Below are positions 1 through 10,504 of a stretch of 64,000 nt of DNA, one piece after another (the first letter of the stretch is position 1; every line of letters begins with the position of its first letter). Source of the stretch: Lindgomyces ingoldianus (lineage: Eukaryota; Ascomycota; Dothideomycetes; Pleosporales; Lindgomycetaceae). The translations under genes and the position numbers were made by a program. The notes beneath the pieces are model-generated. The model had not been told where the DNA came from. It made no database searches and saw only the letters and a list, made by a program, of their open reading frames with translations. The stretch is taken from assembly GCF_010093535.1 (NCBI RefSeq), contig NW_022985207.1:353858-417857 (forward strand), in the 5' to 3' direction.

Positions 1-112
1 GGGTTTATCCGAAGAAATTCTGACTAACTAGCGCGTCTAAAAGAGGAGATTCTGCTAAACTTTTCGTTCTGCAAACCCGAATATAATAAGCAGAGCAAGC
101 TCTGCTAATAAG
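1..112 (+). mobile_element. Helitron2-like 3' terminus with hairpin
   Basis: This is the reverse complement, almost base for base, of 21479-21583. It ends in the hairpin GCAGAGC-AA-GCTCTGC followed by TAATAA; the same hairpin end occurs at 13441 and 21479. Past the hairpin the three copies diverge at once, so the hairpin marks an element border. The body lies left of the window. It interrupts the Copia sequence that follows. The Helitron2 assignment is inference from the hairpin and matching sub-terminal inverted repeats at the far ends of the two complete copies. Confidence 0.6.
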
Positions 113-1593
113 CTTAACAAGCACTACAGATTATAAAGATGTAAGATGTAACTAGTAGTTTATAGTAATTAATAAAGAAACATTACTACATAAAATACCT
201 ACACTGCTACCCTAGCAGAACACTTATTTCAAATGCTAATAGCAATATCTACACACTTTAACTTAGAGCTTAAATAATACAACATAACTAACATGTTTAT
301 ATATATAGCAATTAACTATAATATCTACATGCAAATGCTAAGAGGCTATTAAAAACTAGGTATAATACTAAAGCTTTAAAAGGCACTATATAGCTTATAA
401 ATTTTTTCTTTACTCTAGCAACACTATTTTATAACAACTTTTAAAGGCCTTAGGTTTATAGCTGTTCTATATAAACTCTACTATATAACTAAAGCTAGAT
501 ATTTTTTTTTTTTACATAAACAACCTTATTATTATGTATAGAAAAGGCTTTAAAGTAGATACACAGCATGTAGTAGACTAGTTACAAAAGAAGTATACTC
601 TAATAAAAGGCAAGGACCTATAATAGTTTCTAAGAGTTAATATTATTAGAGATTAATAGTAATAAATAATTTAGCTATTATAGGCCTTATATATTAACAA
701 GATAGCTAGGCTAGCTAATAGAAAAGACCTACAGCATGCTACACCTATAAGTAGGATTAAACTTATGCTGTAATCTAGTTTTATAACCTTATTAAAAGTA
801 AATTAATATTAGTAGAAGATTAGATCTTTAATCTTTACAGTAGTTACTATAAAACTAGACATTACTTTTACTACATTACGCCTTACACAGTTTCTTACAA
901 ATCCTGCATCTAACTATTAGGATGTAGCTAATTAAGTTATCCTATACTTACATGCAACACAGACGTACGCACTTTAATTAAAAGAAGAAGACTACCTTAT
1001 AGTAGCAAGTAATATGTTATTTATAAATAATATACTAAATAAAAAAAGCTTTTAAAGCTATATTATTTAACTATTTAGTAGATAAATTATATAGTAAGTA
1101 AATAAATAAAATATAGTTACAACATTAATAATAGAAGTAGAATTACTTAAACTATTCTAAGTTACTAAAAAAGCTATGTTTATAAAATTACTTCTTAATA
1201 AACTATAAGTTAAGCTGCTTAATTTAACTATTATAATTTAGTATAATAATAAGTAGATAATTTAACTAGTAAATAAAAAAATATTTTAACTTTAAACTAA
1301 GCTCTAACATGTTAACATTTATAACTACTAGCTCTAACAGAAAGTTTCTTAACAAATAATTAAGGTTGTCTATGTCCCCTCTAGTAAGATGCTTATAGAC
1401 AGACTTACTAAAGCGCTTCTAGCTAGCAAATAGCTAAGCTTTCTTTAGCAAATTTAGCTAGTTAACGTTAGAGAGAGGATAGTTAGTTAGAAAGTAGATA
1501 TAGAAGAAATTAAAGCAAGAATAGAAGCCCTAGAAGCATACTAAGGTTACGCAATTAGAAACTAGCTTAAAGCATGTCTAAGCTAAGAGGGTG
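113..1593 (+). pseudogene. Ty1/Copia pol remnant (RT tail and RNase H), RIP-degraded
   Basis: The plus strand reads, through many stops, as the end of a Copia polyprotein. Around 1110-1250 it resembles the RNase H segment, then about 1280-1330 encodes KLRHVDIHNHW-like residues, and about 1370-1430 encodes a P-S-S-x-M-x-x-x-x-L-T-K-A-L segment typical of the Copia RNase H C-terminus. A purine-rich tract (about 1578-1592, AGCTAAGAGGG) directly precedes the LTR, as a polypurine tract should. The 5' side is cut by the Helitron-like end at 112, so gag, protease and integrase are absent. No functional product is possible. Family assignment is from motifs read by eye; frames shift several times. Confidence 0.75.
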
Positions 1594-1923
1594 TGTTAGA
1601 TATGCGCACCTACTGTTAAGACAGGAGGAACGCTGGACAAAAGCTGCTACATAGTACAAGCAATAAGCTTAAACAGTATGTTGCTGTAAATTGCTGCATG
1701 TTGCAGCATTTTGCAACAACTTGCAGCATGTTGCAGCTGGTCGCGCATAGGGCTAGTGTGCGAGGGACTTGGACTAGAAAAACAAAGCCGAGCAACACAA
1801 GCAGAGCAGACAAAAAAGAAAAAGAAACATTAATTAATTAATACAATTAATCATCATCCCATACATTATATCTAAACCCATCATTCATCTTAGAAAGCCT
1901 AGAAACAGTGCTTTAATCTAACA
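1594..1923 (+). repeat. 3' LTR of the Copia element (LTR family L, copy 1)
   Basis: Begins TGTTAGATATG and ends AATCTAACA. It is the fourth member of the LTR family also at 22050, 22460 and 23054. Inside is a short run (about 1680-1738, roughly 6 units) of the 10-bp minisatellite that is longer in the other copies. Its position right after a purine tract and the Copia RNase H end ties this LTR family to a Copia element. Confidence 0.8.
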
Positions 1924-2329
1924 AGATTACTGCTAATAACTTTTATTTTATTAATAAGTCTATTTTTAATAAGAAAACTAGCTAGAGGCACTGCACATAC
2001 GCGCTAGTAGGCTATAAAGTGTGATATACCTAAAAAATAAAGTAAGAGGCTACTTAGGTAATTTCACCTATGTACACTATAGTATTAAAGAGGGTTACTT
2101 TACCTAGAAAGATTTTAAAGATTAGATTTAAAACGCGCTCCTGCTAACTCTCTAGACAACATACAGCTTTAAACTAATAGTTATAATTATAAATAACATC
2201 TTTATCTATTAGAATTCTAAGGTTGTTAAGATAATTAAATAACGTACTTTACAGGCAAGTTGCTTACACACCTAAGTTACTTACTTTTGCTAAGACTCTA
2301 CTACACTACTCTTTTTACAGTAATACATT

Positions 2330-4980
2330 CTTAATAACACTACTTAAATGCTTTAAAAAAATATTAAATGTAGCTTACACTTTAGGCTTTTAAATAAAAT
2401 GTAATACTTTTTAAGCAACGCGCTGCAGCTATCTATAAAGTCTTTTAAAATATAATAAGCAACTAACGCGCTAGATAACCTTTTTAAGCTAATTATATAG
2501 CTAACTTATAAAAGCTAGATAATAATAAGAAGTAAGTAATTATTTAGCACATACTTAAGCTAGATGCGCAAGGATTTCCTCTCTAGCTAGCAGCTATAGC
2601 TAATATAGCTAATTCCTTACATGCTAAGTATAATATAGGCTATATTAGTATAAACTAGCTTAATATGTTTATTAAGCGTTACTTAAAGCTTAAAGTAAAG
2701 TTTAAGTGTAAGTATAACTATAAAAAAGCTTTTTATAAAAATCTTATAGAAATATAAAGCTAGTTTAACCTTATAAAGAATATTAAAGCTAAGTATAGCA
2801 TCTAAGATAATAACATGTATAACTTTAATAAAATAAAGTTTATAATAAGCTAGATATCTACTAGAGTAGTTATTATAAGTTTAAAAAAATAAGAACAGCT
2901 AAAAGTAGTCTAGCTAGGTAACTAGAAGTAGACAACAGCTATCTAGAGCATTAATGCTAAAAAGTAGGCTATTTTACTTTTTATTATCTTTTAGGGTAGC
3001 AACTACTTTTTAAACTAGTATAAAAAAATTTTACTTTAAAATTAAGTTATTATGATCTCTAAGCGCAGCTAGACTACTAATTAGCTTAGTCTAAACTAGT
3101 TAAAGCACTTTAATGTGCATATAAAAAAGTGTACTATTAGCAGCTACTATTTACTAGTTATTAATAGCTATAAAAGCTTTAACTTACTTTATTTCTAGTA
3201 ATACTATAAAGATAATAAAATTATTACTATTAATATACTTTTTTACTTATTACACTTTTTATAGCTACTTAATGTTAGTTGTTTTACTTTTTTAAAAAAA
3301 GTGTATAAGCGCTAAGCTAAAAACCTTATATATAACTAGAATACTTATATTATAAAAATAAAGTTCTTACTATGCTTTAAAGTAGCTTATAATACTATAA
3401 TTACTTTTAGTAATATCTAAAAAGGGTTTTAAAGCGCTAGATTAGTTTCTTTTAACTTATAATAAGTTATAATAGGCCTTAATATAAAGTTGCGCACTTT
3501 ATTACTACTACTACTTATATATAATAAGCCCTAGTAGTTATAAACTCTAAGTAATACTTTAAAACTTAAGTTATAATTAATGCTTATAAAAATAAGAATT
3601 TAAAAGCGTATAAATAGTTTACTAACTTTTATAGTTAAAGTGTTTAAAAATGTTTTAAAAAAAGCAGCAATAATTATGCATAAGCTAGTAACGTACTTCA
3701 CAGGCGAGTTGCTTACACACCTAAGTCGCTTACTTTTGCTAAGACCCTACTAAACTACTCTTTCTACACTAATGCATTCCCTATAACACTACTTAGACGC
3801 GCTAAAAGAATGTTAGATACAGCTTATGCTCTATGCTTTTAAATAAGACATAAAACTCTTAAAAAAACATGCTGCAGCTATATACAGAGTCTTATAAAAA
3901 ATAATAAATAACTATAGCACTAGACAACCTTTACAAGCTAATTCTATAGCTAAATTATAAAGGCTAGGTAATAAAAAGAAGTAGGTGATTATTAAGACTA
4001 TACTTAAGCTATATGCGCAAGGAATTTCCTCTTAGATAGCATTTATAGCTAATTTTTTATGTGCTAAGTGTAATCTAGGCTATATTTACATAAACTAGCC
4101 TAGTATGTTTGTAAAGTATTATTTAGAGCTTAAAGCAATATTTAAGCGTAAGTACAACTATAAGAGAGCTTTTTACAAGAGTTCTAGGGTAATTTAGGGC
4201 AGGTTTAGCCTTATAGAGAACATTAAAGCTAAGTATAGCATCTAGAATAATAACATGTACAACTTTAGCAAGACAGGCTTTATAATTAGCTAAATATCTC
4301 TTAACTATACTTACGCTTAAAACTTTACTTTAAGCTTTAAATAACACTTTATAAACATACTAGGCTAGTTTATGTAAACATAGCCTAGATTACACTTAGT
4401 GCGCAAAAAATTAGCTATATTAGCTATAAATGCTATCTAAGGGGAAATTCCTTCTGCATATAGCTTAAGTATAGTCTTAATAATTACCTGCTTCTTTTTA
4501 TTACCTAGCCTCTATAATTTAGCTGTAGAATTAGCTTGTAAAGGTTATCTAGTGCTATAGTTATTTATTGTCTTTTATAAAACTCTACACATAGCTGCAG
4601 CACATTTTTTTAAAAGTTTTATGTCTTATTTAAAAGCTTAAAGTGTAAGCTGTATCTAACATTTTTTTAGCGCGTCTAAGTAGTGTTGTGGGGAATGCAT
4701 TAGTGTAGGAAAAGTAGTTTAGTAGGGTCTTGGCAAAAGTAAGCAACTCAGGTGTGTGAGCAACTCGCCTGTGAAGTACGTTATTAGTATATTAAAAAAT
4801 TACTAAGCTTTAAGCAGCTAATAAAGCTGCTATGTAACATAAATTATATATAAAAAAAGTAAATTAAGGCAGAAAGAACCTTAATAATTTAAAAAAGCTT
4901 ATACTTAATAGCTCGAAAGGAGTTTAAAGTGCGCAGTAATAGAAAGAAGGTAAAAAAAGTAGGTGTAAGCTAAAGTAGGT
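2330..4980 (+). pseudogene. Fot1/pogo transposase of A1, RIP-degraded and interrupted
   Basis: The plus strand reads as a Fot1-type transposase. About 2568-2625 gives G-F-P-L-x-L-A-A-I-A-N-I-A-N-S-L (the GFPPRLxxVxxMAN signature before the CENP-B-like DNA-binding part); about 2788-2850 gives AKYSI-x-x-N-N-M-Y-N-F-N, where family members have a DET triad start; later blocks match the WLKHFN and LLxxNSYKS regions, the latter being the second catalytic D turned to N. The C-terminal part continues after the foldback insert at 4784 and is broken again by the solo LTR at 4984. Stops lie in every frame, so the copy is dead. Family assignment is secure; exact start and end are not visible. Confidence 0.75.
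3691..4781. mobile_element. Foldback derivative of family A (two left ends head to head)
   Basis: A 1091-bp element with family-A TIRs and TA on each side (3689-3690, 4782-4783), inserted in A1. Both arms are the same end of family A: the left arm (3691 to about 4305) carries the 5' transposase part, and the right arm (about 4310-4781) is its inverted copy for about 470 bp. No right end of the parent is present. The arms differ mainly at C/T and G/A positions. Confidence 0.85.
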
Positions 4981-4983
4981 AAG

Positions 4984-5590
4984 TGTTACAGCCAACAAAC
5001 GGACCGTAATAACCCAATCAGCTGTTCCCCACAGCCTAGGCGACGTTGGATGGAAAATACTTAAACCTGCGTTAAACAAGTCACGTGACAGGACAGATAA
5101 GGAATAGCTCTAGCTTTTAGACAAAAGCCTAACAGAGTGCACTATCTAATAAGGAATGGACATTTGCACGCTGTGCGCGCAGTGCGCGCAGCAAGCGCAA
5201 CAACGCGCATAACGCGCACAACATGCACTGCATGCAAACCCTATGTATATAGTCTAGATCACAACTATAGTTAGAAGGCTATAATTACTATTTAGTCTTT
5301 ACCTACTTAATAGACTAAGAGGCATTAAAACCTTTATAAAAAGGACATTGATGCCTTGTATATTTTACACTATATATACCTCCTTTCCTATCCTTACAGA
5401 TTAGGTTTGCCAGCTCCCCATACAGCCGCTGGGCTAAACCACAACCTGCCTCCTACGAACTCGCTTCACCTATACTCTGCTCGACGGACTGTACACCCGA
5501 TCTAGCTAAGTCCTTCCCCCTTCTCACTAACAACATCATAGGCCGTAGTGCTCTCGAAATTACCATTTCGTCGGAGCAAGGATTGTAACA
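4984..5590 (+). repeat. Solo LTR, lightly mutated, TSD GTAAG
   Basis: Starts TGTTACAGCC and ends GGATTGTAACA, with GTAAG on both sides (4979-4983 and 5591-5595). The empty site is seen in A2, where the same stretch reads ...AAAGTAGGTAAGCTATCC without the insert. It holds a GCGC-rich block (5171-5225), a TATA-like stretch at about 5373-5382 and a pyrimidine-rich promoter region. CpG is retained, in contrast to its host A1, so it arrived after A1 was mutated or never met a RIP partner. Confidence 0.9.
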
Positions 5591-6135
5591 GTAAGCTATT
5601 CTAAAGGCGCTACAGATAGTGTAATTAGACTAGGCATAACATACAAATATGTAAGTAAAAAGTAAAAGTAGTATCTAAATAATATTCTAGGCTGTACTGT
5701 ACTATATAGTGCTAGAGCGGGTTGTTATAGGCTATAATAGAGTTTGTTAGGGTGGGGTCTTAGCAAAAGTAAGCAACTTAGGTGTGTAAGCAACTCGCCT
5801 GTGAAGTACGTTAGAATAGTTATATTATACACTTTTTACTGCTATACTTACCTAACTTTAACTTAATTAAGCTTATATTTAGAGTACTTAAAGCGTAGAT
5901 CTAGTAGAATTATAAGTATATTTAAGTGTGTTTCTTAAACTTTAGCAACTTTCTATAGGCGTGTATTTAAAAAAGTAAATGTAATAAGTTTACTAAAAAA
6001 CACTTTAAGTACTCTACAGGCAGATTATATATAGAAGAGGCTTAATTAGTAGAGGCTAGGCGCAAGATAGCAAGGTAAAGAGGGTAGATAGAAAAAGGCA
6101 GGCTATAGAGAGCAACAGTTTAATATAATTTTATA

Positions 6136-6697
6136 TAAAAGCTTACTAACTTTCTTCTGCTTATCTGTTACTAACTATAACAATCTACTTTAATTACTAC
6201 CTGTTAGCCCTGCTAGAGCTACTGCAGCCTAGTAGTATTACTTATAGTAGTAGATATTCTTTTGTAAGTGTTAAACAACTTTATTTTTAAGCTTAAAAAG
6301 TTTACTAATAGTAAGTTTATAAAGCTTACTGCTTATAGCTAACATTTTTCTTAGATTCTTAATAGTCTACTTTTACTTACTTGCTACTTTTGCTATGTAA
6401 AAGTAGTCCTCTTAGTTATTTTCTAGCTGCTGTTTAACTAGCTACTTAAAGAACTCCTTTTATAGTACTATAAGAGTTGCTACTATTAGCAACAAAGCTT
6501 AAACTAATAGTAATAAGCCTTAAAGCAGCAGCACTAGCTAAAGTAAAAGGCCTCTAAGAAACTAGCTATAGGTAAGGCAAGTACTGCGCAGCAATAGCAG
6601 GGTAGCTACTAGCTAACATAGCAGCAGGGTACGTGAAAGGCAGAACAACTTGCGGAAACTAGGCGCTAAAAACACCTATATTTTACTAAGATCTAAT
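6136..6697. other. AT-rich stretch without a recognisable gene
   Basis: Between the IS630-like tail and the Gypsy E1 LTR. It may hold the 3' end of the IS630-like element, but I see no matching TIR. No frame carries a recognisable domain. Confidence 0.4.
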
Positions 6698-7471
6698 TGT
6701 TACAATCTTTTCTTTAGAGAGATAGTGTCTAAAGTCCGCTAGGCCTAGAAGAAGGGTTAGGGTTTGTAAAGGGAGAGGACTTAGCCTATAACAGTTGTAC
6801 AGGCTGTGTTGACGTAATTGCTAGGACAGGGAGGTGCGGCTAACTGTAGTTTGCCCTTTAACAGCAGTATAAGGTGCTTAAGTTAAATAGTTTCTAGAAG
6901 GAACAAGATAGAGGTATATATAGTGCAAGATATATAATTAGTATTGCTCTTATTATAAAGTGGTAATGCTACTTAGTCTATGTAATAATAAACTAAACTT
7001 TAATTACAACTTTCCTATAATAGTTAGAATCTAAACTATATACATAGAGTTCTCTAGTTTAAGTACCGTTGCGCATTGTAAGCGCTACTGCTTAGCAGCG
7101 CTTATAAGCGCTTATAGTATTTAAACGTCCTCTGCTTATTAGATAATGCATTTATCTGTGCATTAGTCTAGTAGCTCTGTCTATTCCTTGTCTGTTAGGT
7201 CACGTGACTTAACAGGTAGGGTAACAAGGGGATTCTAGCCTTGTTTATTTAAATAGTAGGGCACAGTAGGTTAGCAGCTTACAGTCTAATTATAGGTTGT
7301 AACATGCAGGCTCCTTTCTTTATTAGCGTCCTTGCTGTTCTGCTTACACTATTATAAACATTAGAATTCCTTTTTATCTAGTGCGTGCTCCTCTATAAAG
7401 GCCTTCTAGATGTCTGTCTTTGTTAACTATGCCCTGTTAGTCTTCTTGTTAGTCTGTCTGTGCGCGTTGTT

Positions 7472-10400
7472 TACAGTCATTCTAAAAAGTCTGTCCCATG
7501 GCCTGAGCACTCGCTTATGAGCTCAGGGGACTCGGAAAAATTCCCCCCACCCAAATTAGTACTGTAGGCCTTTCCCTGACCCCCAACCACGCATCTAGAG
7601 CTCTAGAAAAGCCTAAAAAATCCTTTATTATTTAATTTTAACACTGCAGCTTCTTCCTAATTAGGTAATTAACAACAGCCTACTAAGATAAGCTAGTTCT
7701 CTTATAATAGTTAAAAACGCTCTCTTACTGCTGCTGCTAGCTAATTAGTCTAAAAACATCCTTCTCTCTAGTTAATAGCTGCTGCTGCTCTTAAGAAGGT
7801 CCCCTTATTAGCTTAGCCCTCTTAGTCCCCCTAACTCTTACAATTTATCTATTTTTTGCAGCTAGCTAAGGTTAATAAGAACCTTGTTAGATTAGAGGAT
7901 AAGAAGCTAGCTAAGTTAGCTATAAACAATTTTATTATACTATTAGTAAAGGTTACACAGGGAGAGGTTATAGTAGAGGTACAACAACCTAATAACACAG
8001 AGGCGTTATAGAGGTCACGTTTATTGTTAATAGATAACTAGGTATAGGAAAACACTAGAGATCTGCTAGCACTAAAGTATACAGCTTAATAGCAGGCGTA
8101 CATCCTAAGGGGCTGCATTAAGGAGATGTTACCTAGCTCCTATGCCTGTTATCTCTCTACTAAAGAAAGTAATACTGCTACTCTTTAGCCACAGCTTTAA
8201 CAGTAGAAGAAAAGAACGCTCTAGAACGCCTAAGCAGCTAGTCCTAGTGTTTATAAAGCAACTATAGTAACTAGCAAGGCTACATATAGTAGTAAAGCTA
8301 CTGCTAATGCAGTAGTAATAGAAATCTTTAGTAAAGCTAATATAAAGTTTCTAGTAAAGATGTTAAAGAATTGTTCTAAGAACTACTATTTCTGCTATAA
8401 AATAAAGAAAGAGTAGTTTATAAACATTAAGATAGTTATAACTAAAGTAGTAAAGCCTCTTATTGCTGCAGTAATACTGTTGTTCTAAGCTAAGGCTAAA
8501 AAATTAACATTATCTGTTACCTAACGCTAGCTTAATAGCCTTAATAAGCATTTAGCCTAGTAGGAGATTAGTATAACTTATTAAATTACCTTAACTAATA
8601 GATAGCTCTGTTGTAATTCTCTCTGTAAGAATAAAAGCAATAAGACTTACTGCTAAGTGCAGGGTAATAAGAATTGCGTTAATATGCACTACCCTCTAGA
8701 TAGTAACAACTTGCAATAATAGATAGCTAACATGTAGGCTACTCTACTAAAAGCAACTTATAATAAACTATTTAAATAAGTTATTATATCCCTTTATAAG
8801 CAGAGGAAGCAGAAACTAAAGGTAAAACAGCAGAAAAAGCAAGCATAATCTCCTCTCCTATCTACTAGTGTTGCTCTATTGCTAATTGCCTAGCTAATTA
8901 AGCTAGAGACGCTTTAACTACTGTGTAGCATGTGTTAATTGTTACTACTATTGCTAACATCCTTTTAACCTTTTTACTCCTCTTAGCCTGCCTTACACGC
9001 TAGGCAGCCTTTAAGTCCTCTTAAAATGCCTAATTATAACTATACTAACATCCTTAAGCGCTTTTTTAAGTAGTAGAAGGCTTAGCCCTTAACCCCTACT
9101 TGCATAGTAAATGTGCTTAAGTAGATAAGTTATATATTAGTAGAGAATAACTAAGATCTTAATACACTTAAGAACTTAGGCATAATAACAAAAAAGTAAT
9201 AAAAGGAGTACTATAATAAATATAACTACTTTAAGCTAGGAACCTTCTTTAAGCTAAAAAAAAGAGCTGCTTTTTTTAAAAGAGAACTAAAGGCTGCCTA
9301 GGAGTAGTATAGGGATAGGCTTAATAGAGAGGACTTAGATAAGACGTAATTATATAGACTATTTATTCTCTATATCTAGCAGCTTTAAATATTGCTTTAA
9401 ATTCCTAGTAGCAACACTGCTATATAGTATGCTTAAAAAAGTCTTTATAGTTATTAAAGTTATCTGCTAACTAATAGTTCTTTTTAAGCTATAATTTTAA
9501 TATAGTAAAGGACAACTTAATTAGGTTAAAATTAGGTAAATATAAAGGTAAAAACACTAGTATTACACTAGCTCTGTTGCAGATGTCCCTTATATAGTCT
9601 AGTTAATAGATACTTGTGTTATTAAGTACTATAACTAACCTTAACCCTAGGTACAGGCTACAGAGAGGTAGCACTTAATGCTTAAAAAAATCTTTAAAAT
9701 TTTATAATATGCTACTACTTTAAAACATTATATAAGTTATATAACTATCTATAGTACAGGCTAGGAGGAGACTTTATCTCTGTAAGCAGATAATTAAGCT
9801 GTAAACTTTACAGTCTTTACTAATAAGACTCTACCTGTGTTTTCTATCCCTAGTACAAGAGTTACATCTAGATTTGTTAAGGCATATAATTTAGTCTATA
9901 TGCTAGCCTTACTAATAAAGACACTAGGCATCTCTTAGCTCTAAACTGCGCTCTAAGGAACAACAGTAAATAACCTTTTTAGACTATTGCATGTTTAATA
10001 GCTAATTATATATTATACTAGCTAACGCCCTTACATTGTACTTATTAATTAGGAAGTCTTACATTTTGTTAAAATAGGCAGTAAGGCAATCCTTAAGGAA
10101 AGTAAGTAAGCCCTATAAGAGCATTAGCACAACACTAAGAGAAGGACTAAGATAGTTACCACCTACCTAGAGCTAGCCTTCACGTATTACCCTAGGTCTT
10201 CCCTGTCTCAGTGTTGACAGGGGATACAGGCAGCCCCATAGATCTAAGCTGGTACAGATCCTGTAAACAGGCTTATAAGATATGCTTAGGTCCCTTACAA
10301 TTTAAGGAACTAACATCCTAATATTAAGACAGGTTTGTATATAAGTGACAATAGCCTTACTAAATTAAGCAGGTATAGTTTGTAGATAGAGAGACAGCAG

Positions 10401-10504
10401 GTAAACGATTGTACTACTAAATTAGGTAAGGGAAATTTTTTCAAGGTCTAGGGGACCACAGCCGAGCGCTCAGGCCATGGGACAGACTTTTTGGAATGAC
10501 TGTA
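7472..10504 (+). mobile_element. 3-kb TIR transposon with 9-bp TSD, Mutator-like or other large-TSD class
   Basis: Ends are inverted copies beginning TACAGTCATTC, about 45 bp at high identity (both carry GTCTGTCCCATGGCCTGAGC), then weaker. Flanks are CGCGTTGTT (7463-7471) and CACGCTGTT (10505-10513), differing only at two transition sites, so a 9-bp TSD is the best reading. The copy lies inside the E1 LTR; in E2 the corresponding stretch is continuous. The interior is RIP-degraded. Confidence 0.75.
7620..10400 (+). pseudogene. Degraded coding region of the 3-kb TIR element, product unknown
   Basis: Plus-strand frames carry long stretches with only RIP-type stops. About 8610-8700 reads as a small Cys-rich module (LCKNKSNKTYC...NKNCVNMHYPL), reminiscent of small Cys/His modules in fungal hypothetical proteins, followed by a Lys/Gln-rich coil-like stretch (about 8790-8850). 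About 9000-9330 reads as a basic, charged segment. I could not find a DDE triad with confidence, so whether this is a transposase, a captured gene or both is open. Stops are TAA/TAG, almost never TGA, as expected from RIP. Confidence 0.35.

Larger units (their letters stand above)
2242..5811 (+). mobile_element. Fot1/pogo-type DNA transposon A1 with two nested insertions
   Basis: Bounded by inverted ends beginning ACGTACTT and closing with the reverse complement, flanked by TA on both sides (2240-2241, 5812-5813). The TIR runs about 65 bp and includes two GTTGCTTACACACC/CTTACTTTTGC-like blocks. The right end is the reverse complement of the start of A2 (34151) and the left end matches the A2 end, so A1 and A2 are full copies in opposite orientation. 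Net length without the nested foldback and solo LTR is about 1.9 kb, normal for Fot1 elements. It inserted in the IS630-like transposase gene. Confidence 0.85.
1924..6135 (+). pseudogene. IS630/Tc1-like DDE transposase fragment, split by element A1
   Basis: Two exon-like blocks, 1924-2241 and 5812-about 6135, join across the A1 insertion. The left block reads FxNKSIFNxKT (the ExxxNE-type DESxxNE/ERTG region), then after a frameshift G-Y-L-G-N-F-T-Y-V-H and K-E-G-Y-F-T, ending in VVKIIK. The right block resumes with YIIHFLPPYLPDFNLIKLIF, the signature PPYSPDxNPIE segment with the catalytic Glu mutated to Lys, then W-x-x-x-N-Y and an Arg/Lys-rich tail. This is the DDE_3-type superfamily endonuclease. 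The N-terminal HTH half is missing, lost to the left of the Copia LTR. Stops and E-to-K, D-to-N changes fit RIP. It sits apart from the pogo families A, B and G, which carry DDE_1 transposases. Confidence 0.75.
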
